Source of the DNA: an uncultured Bacteroidales bacterium
Lineage (GTDB): Bacteria; Bacteroidota; Bacteroidia; Bacteroidales; Paludibacteraceae
Assembly (NCBI GenBank): GCA_900318245.1
Contig: ONJT01000001.1
Coordinates: forward strand, 1 to 64,000
DNA length: 64,000 bases
Direction: 5' to 3'
Positions 1-7,096 of this stretch are shown here, one piece after another. A program made the translations under genes and the position numbers. Under the pieces are notes generated by a model. That model had not been told where the DNA came from, searched no databases, and worked only from the letters and a program-made list of their open reading frames with translations. Position 1 is the stretch's first letter. Each line of letters begins with the position of its first letter.

Positions 1-86
1 CCTTCCCGTGTTACGGTTTCCCCGATTAGCGGGGACACCTAGCCTCCGATTGAGTACATACTCTCTCAGAAGGAGAAGAAAACGTA

Positions 87-296
87 CTAAATTTTCTTGA
101 TAGCGTCGTAAGTTTCGATCGTTTTGGTTTGGATGACGACGGAGGTGTCACCCCGTTGATAGTACTGAGACTCGTTGGTAATCGTCCGGGTCACGTTACA
201 GGAGGTGAGTACTACGCTCGCCGAAATAGCGGCGAGAAGTAAACAGCCAAGTGTGAATCCGGATGACATCCGGAATAATGAACGATGTTTTTTCAT
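87..296 (-). CDS. small lipoprotein, 69 aa, unknown function
   Basis: The 69-residue product starts MKKHRSLFRM and has a hydrophobic signal segment (about residues 14-30) ending in the lipobox LTSC at about residues 31-34, so it should be a lipid-anchored periplasmic or outer-membrane protein. The short mature part is polar, with a run of Thr, Gln and Val residues, and no domain was recognised. A longer reading frame begins at 512, but the ATG at 296 directly before the signal peptide is the better start. It lies downstream of other small minus-strand genes that resemble a mobile-element or prophage remnant. Role unknown. Confidence 0.65.
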   Translation of the reverse strand: MKKHRSLFRMSSGFTLGCLLLAAISASVVLTSCNVTRTITNESQYYQRGDTSVVIQTKTIETYDAIKKI

Positions 297-402
297 AGTG
301 GTTGCGATTTTTTTGTTCGACGAGGGACAATATAAACGACGAAACGGGGCACGTATCGCCCCGTATCGCCTAATAGCGAAAAAAATGTAAAAAAGTGCAT
401 TT

Positions 403-771
403 TTAGTCAAAATCGCCCAAAACGATGGGATAATCATCCGGATTGCGGTCGACGTGTGGATAGCCGGGGAGATAGGGCTCTGGTTGACACACTTCGATAC
501 GAATCTCTTCACGAATCTCTTGTACCACCTTCAGATATTTTGTCACGGCTTGTTCCGTCCGCCCACTTTCCCATTGCCAGCCACATTGACGACCTTGGAT
601 ACATATCCCGCGCCAAGTGACGGTTAGTTGGTATATGAGTTCGAGGGGCATGTGCTCGTTGAGCACAAAAACGTCTGCTAAGTGGCGATTACCGGTGAGG
701 TGGTTGATCTCCCACACCTCACAATGTGTACCGGATATCATTTCTCGGATTTTAATCAATTTCAATAGCAT
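403..771 (-). CDS. hypothetical protein, 122 aa
   Basis: The product is 122 residues from ATG 771, or 112 residues from an internal ATG at 741. The longer start overlaps the upstream gene by 20 bases and the shorter leaves a 10-base gap, so the start is undecided. The protein is soluble, rich in Glu, Trp and aromatic residues, and ends in an acidic tail (VLGDFD). No signal peptide, membrane segment or known motif was seen. Its position after the small HTH gene and before the lipoprotein suggests one transcript of small accessory genes. I do not recognise it. Confidence 0.55.
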   Translation of the reverse strand: MLLKLIKIREMISGTHCEVWEINHLTGNRHLADVFVLNEHMPLELIYQLTVTWRGICIQGRQCGWQWESGRTEQAVTKYLKVVQEIREEIRIEVCQPEPYLPGYPHVDRNPDDYPIVLGDFD

Positions 772-940
772 AGTGATTTACGATAATTTGTACTGCCGCA
801 GGGGGCAGGATGATTTGTTGTTTTTTTAGTTTTAGCGGTGCCAACTGCTCTCGGATGTACGGGTCTCGTAGCCACACACGAAGTGTTTGTTCGCTCACCC
901 CTGCCTTGCGAGCCAATTGGCTTTTGGTCATTGCTTTCAT
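752..940 (-). CDS. DUF4248-like small helix-turn-helix protein
   Basis: This 62-residue protein begins MKAMTKSQLARKAGVS, an HTH-like stretch (LARKAGVSEQTLRVWLRD), and ends with an ILPPAAVQIIVNHYAIEID tail. That layout matches small DUF4248-type proteins of Bacteroides, which I recall as having a short HTH followed by a PPxAV..I...F.ID tail. ATG 940 overlaps the stop of the upstream gene in an ATGA junction, which supports this start over the much longer open frame from 1219. Such genes often lie in integrated elements. DNA binding is inferred from the HTH pattern only. Confidence 0.6.
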   Translation of the reverse strand: MKAMTKSQLARKAGVSEQTLRVWLRDPYIREQLAPLKLKKQQIILPPAAVQIIVNHYAIEID

Positions 941-1236
941 TTGACGTAGATTACTTTGTTCCCCGTCGGGTTTTCCATGTGCCAGCCGTCGCGTTCTTCG
1001 GTGGTGCCGAAGCGAGCGTAGTAGTCGGCGTAGGAGAGGGTCTGGCGGCGTTTGGATTGAAAGTCCAAGATGAAGAAGTACGGGTTTCGCGCGGGGTATT
1101 TGCCGTGTGCCCGCAGCCATGTGATGATGGCGAAATGTTTCTCCGGATGCTCCAGCCATGCCTGCCGTGCCGCCTCTTTGCGGTTCGCGAATCGTTCGTC
1201 TCCGCCGATTAAAGTCCAATAAATTTCAAAGTCCAT
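937..1236 (-). CDS. hypothetical protein, 99 aa
   Basis: The 99-residue product starts MDFEIYWTLIGGDERFANRK and is rich in Trp, Tyr, His and Arg, with no signal peptide or membrane segment. The first half looks helical (KEAARQAWLEHPEKHFAIIT), and the second half includes FILDFQSKRRQTLSYADYY. The stop overlaps the start of the small HTH gene by four bases, so the two are probably translationally coupled. I do not recognise the family. Size, composition and neighbours resemble phage or conjugative-element accessory genes. Confidence 0.55.
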   Translation of the reverse strand: MDFEIYWTLIGGDERFANRKEAARQAWLEHPEKHFAIITWLRAHGKYPARNPYFFILDFQSKRRQTLSYADYYARFGTTEERDGWHMENPTGNKVIYVK

Positions 1237-1393
1237 AAAAATCCTTTCATGTCTTGTCCCGTACCTGTCGTCCCTTTCAGTCCACTGGGGATATAGGGGG
1301 ACTACAGATACAAGGACTTGAACTTTTTCTTTTTAAAAATAGGGGGTTATAGGGGGAAGAACATTTTTCTTTTTGCCTTCCCCCCATGACCCT
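1237..1393 (-). other. intergenic spacer with G-run repeats
   Basis: This spacer contains two related blocks, GGGGATATAGGGGGA near 1288 and GGGTTATAGGGGGA near 1346, separated by an AT-rich stretch. No convincing TAnnTTTG promoter box was found for the downstream minus-strand genes. The G-runs are on the non-template strand relative to those genes. Function not assigned. Confidence 0.3.
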
Positions 1394-1780
1394 TTAGTCA
1401 ATGACTTTGACGGTGAGTTTGATCTCGTCGGGTTGTTTGTCGGGATAGAGTTCGACGAAGGTCTTGACATAGCCGTTCATGACGGCGGTACGAGCCTTGA
1501 CGAGGTTCTGCTCTTTGACTTTCTCTTTGGCATTCTCACGCCATTTGACGGCTTGTTCTTGTTGGTACTTGTGGTAATCGGCAAAGTCGAAAACCTCGGT
1601 GCGCTGGAGTTGGAACTTACCAACGCCTTCCACCTCAAACTCGCCTTTGATCTCGCCTTGGGCGGCAAGAATGGCAACGGCTTCGTTGGTTGCCTCGGTG
1701 GATATTTCGTCGATACGAGCCTTGATGGCTTTTTCTTGGGTGCGTAACTCACGCAGTTCTTTTAAATTTTGTGTTTGCAT
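1394..1780 (-). CDS. coiled-coil protein, 128 aa, phage-like
   Basis: The 128-residue product starts MQTQNLKELRELRTQEKAIK. Its first ~45 residues have a heptad-like helix, followed by a short beta-rich piece (GEFEVEGVGKFQLQRTEVFD) and a Lys/Glu-rich helical end. No enzyme motif is visible. The open frame continues upstream to 1876, but that extension is made of the 79-base dispersed repeat also found near 38.0 kb, so ATG 1780 is preferred. The layout resembles small phage proteins built on a coiled coil, which is an inference. Neighbouring genes run in the same direction. Confidence 0.55.
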   Translation of the reverse strand: MQTQNLKELRELRTQEKAIKARIDEISTEATNEAVAILAAQGEIKGEFEVEGVGKFQLQRTEVFDFADYHKYQQEQAVKWRENAKEKVKEQNLVKARTAVMNGYVKTFVELYPDKQPDEIKLTVKVID

Positions 1781-1798
1781 AATGATCAAATTTTGGGC

Positions 1799-1877
1799 GC
1801 CGGATGGAGTCTGGGTCGGAGCAACGCTCCCTGCGGCTCCTTCCGTTCGAAGTGCCAAGTCAAGGCACTTCTCCATG
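1799..1877. repeat. 79-base dispersed repeat, copy 1
   Basis: This segment is the reverse complement of 38025-38103 with a single difference visible over 79 bases. It contains two small inverted repeats, AAGTGCC/GGCACTT with a 7-base loop and GGAGC/GCTCC around GTT. It ends 19 bases upstream of ATG 1780, so it forms most of that gene's upstream region. Confidence 0.85.
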
Positions 1878-1930
1878 ACGTAATTAACGAAGAATCTTTC
1901 TTGTGAAAAGGGGCCAAGTGGGCAGCTGAG

Positions 1931-2413
1931 TCAGATCTCCATGTGATGGGTCATTTCGTACTCCATGCGGGCATCGGGGTCTTGACGTTCGAGGACGAGG
2001 CCATGACGGAGAGCAGCATCGAAGCGGCGATGGGCTTCATGGGAGAGCCAGATGAGGTTGGACGCGCGATTGTCGGTGTGGTTGCCGTTCAGATGATGAC
2101 ACTCATGGTTGAAGCGACGAGGACCAACCCAAGCGATAGCAACAAGAAGATGACAATACGGATTGCCGATGAAGCCGCACATCCGAGGATAGTAGGAATG
2201 GACGTTGGGTTTGGCTTTGAAGTTCTTGACGTGGTAGCATTTGATCTGGTTCAGCCCTCTGGAAGAGAGGGAGAAGAAGATACCCATCGCGGAACAATAG
2301 AGTTTCGCGTGCCCTTGTCTTGGTACTGCGCCTACACAAAGGCGGAGTTCTGTGCCGTCTGGGAGATAGATTTTCTCCGGGGGCGTTAAGCAATTAAGAT
2401 TATTTTTAAACAT
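1931..2413 (-). CDS. HNH endonuclease-like protein
   Basis: This 160-residue protein carries an HNH signature near residues 105-130, ECHHLNGNHTDNRASNLIWL, with the paired His, central Asn and downstream His (SHEAHRRF) typical of phage and intron homing HNH nucleases. These enzymes cut DNA with a single metal ion. ATG 2413 is preferred over the TTG at 2443. The protein ends with a short acidic and His-rich tail. It heads the minus-strand run of small accessory genes, which fits a prophage or mobile-element origin. No adjacent terminase or portal gene is visible, so a packaging role cannot be argued. Confidence 0.75.
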   Translation of the reverse strand: MFKNNLNCLTPPEKIYLPDGTELRLCVGAVPRQGHAKLYCSAMGIFFSLSSRGLNQIKCYHVKNFKAKPNVHSYYPRMCGFIGNPYCHLLVAIAWVGPRRFNHECHHLNGNHTDNRASNLIWLSHEAHRRFDAALRHGLVLERQDPDARMEYEMTHHMEI

Positions 2414-2568
2414 AATGGTGTTTGGGCTGTGTTTTATCTGCAATCAACGCGATTGTCAGTTGGACAGCCTACACCCTACCCGGAAAAGGGGTTATTTTTT
2501 CGGGTAATGTTTCGGGAAAGATTTCGGGTTTAGGTGTATAAATGAGATTGATGGGTACAAAAAGAAAA

Positions 2569-2616
2569 GCGGAACACCTTGAAAATAAAGGTATTCCGCC
2601 TATGCGATTTTTTTTT
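2569..2616. terminator. hairpin terminator, probably bidirectional
   Basis: GCGGAACACCTT (2569-2580) pairs with AAGGTATTCCGC (2588-2599) with one mismatch and a 7-base loop. A nine-T run follows at 2608-2616 on the plus strand, and A/T-rich sequence follows on the minus side. It ends the restriction operon transcribed from the right. Confidence 0.65.
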
Positions 2617-2655
2617 GAAAAAAATTGTGGGTTCCCCGAAATGGAACCCGAAATA

Positions 2656-4200
2656 TTAGTCGTCGAAGGTTTGCCGAGCCGCTAAGATCTTCCTCATTTG
2701 TTCGATCGTGGACAAAGCACTCTTACTGGGCTTGCCGCTATCGATACCGGTGATATAGTTACTCTCAGCATCTACGAAATGTGATTCTACGATACGTTGC
2801 AGGCTATGTCCTTCCGGCAGTCGGATAAAATGATTATCCACCATCATTTTAAATAGTGCATAGAGATTATCCTTGCCCACTTTGCCAGACCAAGTGATTC
2901 GGCACTCAGTGCTCTTTCCTTCAAAGAGTGCGGCAAAGTCATCCGGATTACCGTCTTCGATCCATTTTACCTTGAGTAACTCTTGATAGAGGGCTATGAT
3001 ATTATAATCCGACGTTCGTTCTTTAGTAAACGTCATGAAGTCGGGTTCAAAAGGAGCGGACTCACGTTTCTCGGTGTTAGTAGGAGTTGCAGCGGGGCGC
3101 TGAGGTTTTTGCGTACCATAAAATACCTGCTTACCGACGCCACCCGGTTGAATGATATCGATTTTACCAGCTCCGATGATTTGCGTACCTATCTCTTGGT
3201 GTTCGATATAGTTGCCCTTTACAAAAATATGTCTGTCAGGACGATTGATAACCGTTCTTTCCTGTCCTTTGCCTTTCAGATATGCCAAGAACAATTCAGC
3301 CATGCGCAAAACGTCAGGTGTGGTCGGTTTCCATATCTCAGAATAGGCTTGTGATCCTTTGAATTGCGCTATACCAGCCAATTGATTATAGGCTTGTTCT
3401 TCCCGTTCATACAGTTCTTTTCTGCAATCTTGTTCGGTAGGCGGATAGAGCCGATCGTTATCTTCCAGAAGTTCGTTATTTATCTCTTTTAGGCGGAAAC
3501 GAATATATTCCTCAAAGCACGCATTGCGTAGCGCCAATGGGAAATCGCGCACAGTGACGAGCGGGATTGGTTGTTGAGCGAGATATCTACGTCTCCAATG
3601 CTCGGTGATAAGTAAGGCGTTGCAGAATTCTATAATGTCTTGCGTAATAATCTTATCTTTGAAGAACGCGGTATATACCGGCATAGTGAGAGGTTTGACG
3701 GGCACAATCGTTTTGCGCGTCATAAAGGTATAGAGTGTCTGCGATAAGGCAAAATATTCTTTTATCTCCTTGGGTTGGCAAAGCATCGTATAGTAGATAT
3801 ACGCTTCCACTTCCATCTGATCTTTGTTTCTATTTTGCGCATAAATCCTACCTGCTTCATCGTAGTACGGTATCAGATAATTAACATATCGGAGGTATGA
3901 CGCCAAGAGACGACATTCCTCTTTGAGCCGTTTCAGTTCTTTAGGAGAGGCATTCTGACCTTGTAGGTATTCGTCTAAGTGTTCCTCGATGGTATAAAGA
4001 ATATCCACGCGATAATCACGGATATGAATGGGTGTGATTAAGGCATGCAAGAAGAGGATAAAAGGCAGTGGTTCTTGGGCATGTTCTGACTGATATGCAG
4101 CAATAGCAAGGTTTTTCCAATCCACCTTTTTGACAGATGGGATAGAGCCGTTGTTGATGGCGGTAATGATGTCGTCTATGTCAAAATTTTTCTCGTTCAT
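2656..4200 (-). CDS. uncharacterised protein coupled to hsdS
   Basis: This 514-residue soluble protein is the last gene of the type I restriction operon. Its ATG overlaps the hsdS stop by four bases (4197-4200), so co-translation is likely. Residues 1-300 look almost wholly helical and rich in Leu, Tyr and Glu. About residues 330-385 are a Gly/Pro-rich linker, and the last ~120 residues form a compact helical domain ending in a short polar tail. No nuclease, helicase or methylase motif was found. The conserved coupling suggests a role with the restriction system, such as an accessory effector or control protein, but I do not recognise the family. Confidence 0.7.
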   Translation of the reverse strand: MNEKNFDIDDIITAINNGSIPSVKKVDWKNLAIAAYQSEHAQEPLPFILFLHALITPIHIRDYRVDILYTIEEHLDEYLQGQNASPKELKRLKEECRLLASYLRYVNYLIPYYDEAGRIYAQNRNKDQMEVEAYIYYTMLCQPKEIKEYFALSQTLYTFMTRKTIVPVKPLTMPVYTAFFKDKIITQDIIEFCNALLITEHWRRRYLAQQPIPLVTVRDFPLALRNACFEEYIRFRLKEINNELLEDNDRLYPPTEQDCRKELYEREEQAYNQLAGIAQFKGSQAYSEIWKPTTPDVLRMAELFLAYLKGKGQERTVINRPDRHIFVKGNYIEHQEIGTQIIGAGKIDIIQPGGVGKQVFYGTQKPQRPAATPTNTEKRESAPFEPDFMTFTKERTSDYNIIALYQELLKVKWIEDGNPDDFAALFEGKSTECRITWSGKVGKDNLYALFKMMVDNHFIRLPEGHSLQRIVESHFVDAESNYITGIDSGKPSKSALSTIEQMRKILAARQTFDD

Positions 4201-5588
4201 TTGCTTATCTTATCAATCTGTTCGAATAACTCTTCTATTTTTGCGACGATGCGTTGTTGCTCGGCTAATGGGGGGAGAGGGATGGGCAAAGTAGTAATGT
4301 ATTCTTCTTTGATATTGTTAATATTCGTTCCTTTTACTAGGTTCCGAATATGCTCACGATAATACATTCCTTTGAAAATCAGCCATAAAAATGGCACGTA
4401 TTTCACATCCTTTGCTCTAATAATTCGCAAGAAAGCACCTATTTGTGTTTTATCGTAATTTTGCCTGATCAATGCCGGTTTACCTATTACCTTTTGACTT
4501 CCCGTAGATGCCACTATGATGATATCATCTTTACGGATATTCTTCTCTAAATTTGCATATTCATCAGGAAGGAAAACATCATCATCCGCTAATACCAATT
4601 CATCGTTAACGATATTGCCTCCACGCAATATACGTACTCCTTTCGTGCGGACATCATCCTTCTTGTAAGATGTGCCACTCACCATATCAACCAAATCGCC
4701 AAGTGAACACCAACGCCAATTGTTTGGTATTTCAAAAGGAGCGTCCTCTATCTCTATCGTTTTAACATCTTCAGCATCTTCATTGGAATCTTGTGGAACT
4801 AGACGACCGGAGATGGCTTCTTGGAGGATGGATTGACGCAAGCGAGCAGGAAGAGCGGTGTTGAGTTCATCGAGTTCGGTCTGTGCCTTGCCATACTGCT
4901 CTACGATAGGCAGTAACTCCTCTAACTTAGCTACAATACGCTTCTGCTCGGCAAGAGGGGGAAGAGGGAATGGCACCTCGTTAATTGTCGAAAATTTAAT
5001 AGCACTTAAAGCAACCCCATAAGCGTTACAAAATGATTGAAAATACGGAGATGTAAAGAATCGATACGTATATTCTCGATCCAATACGCACTCAGAATAA
5101 GGAATAATTCTGAATAGGTTATTAGCCAAAACCCCATTGTATCCTCTACAAGGTAAGCCTGGACTACCATATCTAATCATTACTAAATCAGTTGACTTTA
5201 TATGATAGCGTTCACCCGGGTCTTCTATATATCTTGGAGGCTCGTTACCTTGTGTATAGTCAATAATTCTTAAAAATCTAACTTGACCATCCTTTTGTAT
5301 CTCAGATTGTTTTTCTTTATCAACTTGAATTCCTTGCAAAAAGTGGAACAAATCTTTTAATTTTATCCATCCCCAACTGCTCGGTATTTCAAAAGGAATC
5401 TCATCTTCTGCAATAGGTGTTTCGGCAAGGTCTTTCTTTTTGAGTTTGCCTTCTTTCACAAGCCGTGCTTTCTCCTCGCGGATACAGGCAAGGAGAGCAG
5501 ACGCCGGTTCGTCGTTTGGATCTTGGGGAACGAGGCGACCGGAGATGGCTTCTTGGAGGATGCTATTTCGTAATTGCTCTGCGGTCAT
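4197..5588 (-). CDS. hsdS: type I restriction enzyme specificity subunit HsdS
   Basis: The 463-residue protein has the two-fold layout of HsdS. There are two target-recognition domains, each preceded by a PFEIP..W.W segment and followed by the conserved PLPPLAEQ(K/Q)RIVAK spacer helix. The motif LRQSILQEAISGRLVPQD occurs at the start and again in the middle. It sets the DNA sequence recognised by both methylase and nuclease. The start overlaps the hsdM stop in an ATGA junction (5585-5588). The two conserved blocks are also direct DNA repeats (near 4801 and 5532), which could allow domain exchange. No second hsdS or invertase gene is visible nearby. Confidence 0.93.
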   Translation of the reverse strand: MTAEQLRNSILQEAISGRLVPQDPNDEPASALLACIREEKARLVKEGKLKKKDLAETPIAEDEIPFEIPSSWGWIKLKDLFHFLQGIQVDKEKQSEIQKDGQVRFLRIIDYTQGNEPPRYIEDPGERYHIKSTDLVMIRYGSPGLPCRGYNGVLANNLFRIIPYSECVLDREYTYRFFTSPYFQSFCNAYGVALSAIKFSTINEVPFPLPPLAEQKRIVAKLEELLPIVEQYGKAQTELDELNTALPARLRQSILQEAISGRLVPQDSNEDAEDVKTIEIEDAPFEIPNNWRWCSLGDLVDMVSGTSYKKDDVRTKGVRILRGGNIVNDELVLADDDVFLPDEYANLEKNIRKDDIIIVASTGSQKVIGKPALIRQNYDKTQIGAFLRIIRAKDVKYVPFLWLIFKGMYYREHIRNLVKGTNINNIKEEYITTLPIPLPPLAEQQRIVAKIEELFEQIDKISK

Positions 5589-7093
5589 AGTCCAAGAAGG
5601 TTTTGGAGTTTAGCAAGGGTGTTGTCTATCTGTGCATCGAGGGCTTCACGGCGTTTGTGATAGTCGGCTAACAGTTCAGCAGGCGGCAGCACTTCTTCTT
5701 CGGATTTCGGGAACTTACATTGGTCGAAATTGCAGGAGAGGTCAATGAGTTGCTGCGCCGTAAAACGACGGGATTTCTCGTCAAGGACATTGCCTTCTTC
5801 ATCGGTGGTGATAATCTCTTTGCGGTCGTTCCACCAATCGCGTATAGGTTGGCAATGCTCCAGACGCATCGGTTTGGTCTTGGAGAAATGTTTGTATCCT
5901 TCCGGCATATCCAGACGATAGAACCACACATCTTTGGTTCGGAATCCTTCTTCGGCTCCTTCCGCGGTCTCGTTATTGAAGAAGACGATATTGGTGTTGA
6001 TGCTCGTATAAGGCGCGAAGATAGAACCCGGCAGACGGATGATGGTATGCAGATTGAACTCACGCAGAAGGGCTGTCTTGATAGCTAATTTGGCACCATC
6101 CGTTCCAAAAAGGAACCCATCGGGAATAATCACACCGGCACGACCGTTAGCCAAGAGACGCTTCATGATAAGCACCATAAAAAGGTCAGCCGTTTCGGAC
6201 GAACGCATATCCGTTGGGAAATTCATCTTGACCGATGCTTCGGTACTACCACCATAAGGCGGATTCATGGCGATGACGGACACGCGGTCTTTGTTCTGGA
6301 ACGAAGAGACCGGCGTGCCGAGTGAGTCGCAATGGATGATATCGGGTTCATCGACACCATGTACCAGCAGATTGGTGATAGAGAGCAGATAGGGCAGCGG
6401 TTTCCACTCCTGACCATGCACGGAGTTCTGCCATAGTTCTTCGTCCTGCGGCGTCTTACGCTGCGCCGCCAAGTAATTGAGCGCAGAGGTGAGGAATCCA
6501 CCTGTACCGGAAGTGAAGTCGGCTACGGACTCGCCTAAACGCGGATTGAGCGTCTCGATGATGAAGTCGGTCAAGGCACGCGGCGTGTAGAACTCGCCGG
6601 CGTTTCCGGCAGACTGCAGATCCTTGAGGATGCCTTCGTAAATATCGCCGAACGTGTGACGGTCATCCACATCGGTAAAATCAATCTCATCCACGATATT
6701 GACTACCTGACGCAGCAGCACGCCGTTCTTCATATACTGGTTCAGATCCGCAAAGACCTCTTTGACAATCCAATGGGCACGCGGAGCAGACGGCATCAAC
6801 GGCAGTTTCTGGAGCGTGGGGAACAGGTTATTATTGACGAAATCGAGCAACTCATCGCCCGTAAGAGCTTTGCCGTCTTTGGTATCCGTAGCCCAGTTGC
6901 GCCAGCGGCACGGTTCGGGAATGACGGAATGGGAAGCGCCGTTGGATTTGAACTCCCACTCATCTTCCTGCGCGTCATAGACCTTGAGGAAGAAGAGCCA
7001 CGTCATCTGTTCAATACGTTGCGCGTCACCGGAGATACCGGCATCCTGACGCATCACATTCTGCAATCGTTTTACGAGATTGTTTACTGCCAT
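5585..7093 (-). CDS. hsdM: type I restriction DNA methylase HsdM
   Basis: The 502-residue protein is an N6-adenine methyltransferase. FYTP is at 168-171, the AdoMet-binding motif TSGTGGF at 194-200 and the catalytic NPPYGG at 277-282, with an N-terminal helical HsdM domain before them. It methylates the site chosen by HsdS and forms the M2S core of the complex. It begins 3 bases after hsdR ends and overlaps hsdS by 4 bases. Length and motif order are normal for the family and no defect was seen. Confidence 0.95.
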   Translation of the reverse strand: MAVNNLVKRLQNVMRQDAGISGDAQRIEQMTWLFFLKVYDAQEDEWEFKSNGASHSVIPEPCRWRNWATDTKDGKALTGDELLDFVNNNLFPTLQKLPLMPSAPRAHWIVKEVFADLNQYMKNGVLLRQVVNIVDEIDFTDVDDRHTFGDIYEGILKDLQSAGNAGEFYTPRALTDFIIETLNPRLGESVADFTSGTGGFLTSALNYLAAQRKTPQDEELWQNSVHGQEWKPLPYLLSITNLLVHGVDEPDIIHCDSLGTPVSSFQNKDRVSVIAMNPPYGGSTEASVKMNFPTDMRSSETADLFMVLIMKRLLANGRAGVIIPDGFLFGTDGAKLAIKTALLREFNLHTIIRLPGSIFAPYTSINTNIVFFNNETAEGAEEGFRTKDVWFYRLDMPEGYKHFSKTKPMRLEHCQPIRDWWNDRKEIITTDEEGNVLDEKSRRFTAQQLIDLSCNFDQCKFPKSEEEVLPPAELLADYHKRREALDAQIDNTLAKLQNLLGL

Positions 7094-7096
7094 AGA

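Noticed and set aside
1599-1883. Plus-strand frame opposite the coiled-coil gene
   Set aside because: It extends into the 79-base repeat and has no family resemblance.
4801-5560. Direct repeats in hsdS as an inversion or shuffling system
   Set aside because: No recombinase, second hsdS or inverted repeat was found here. Repeats of this kind are normal for two-domain HsdS proteins.
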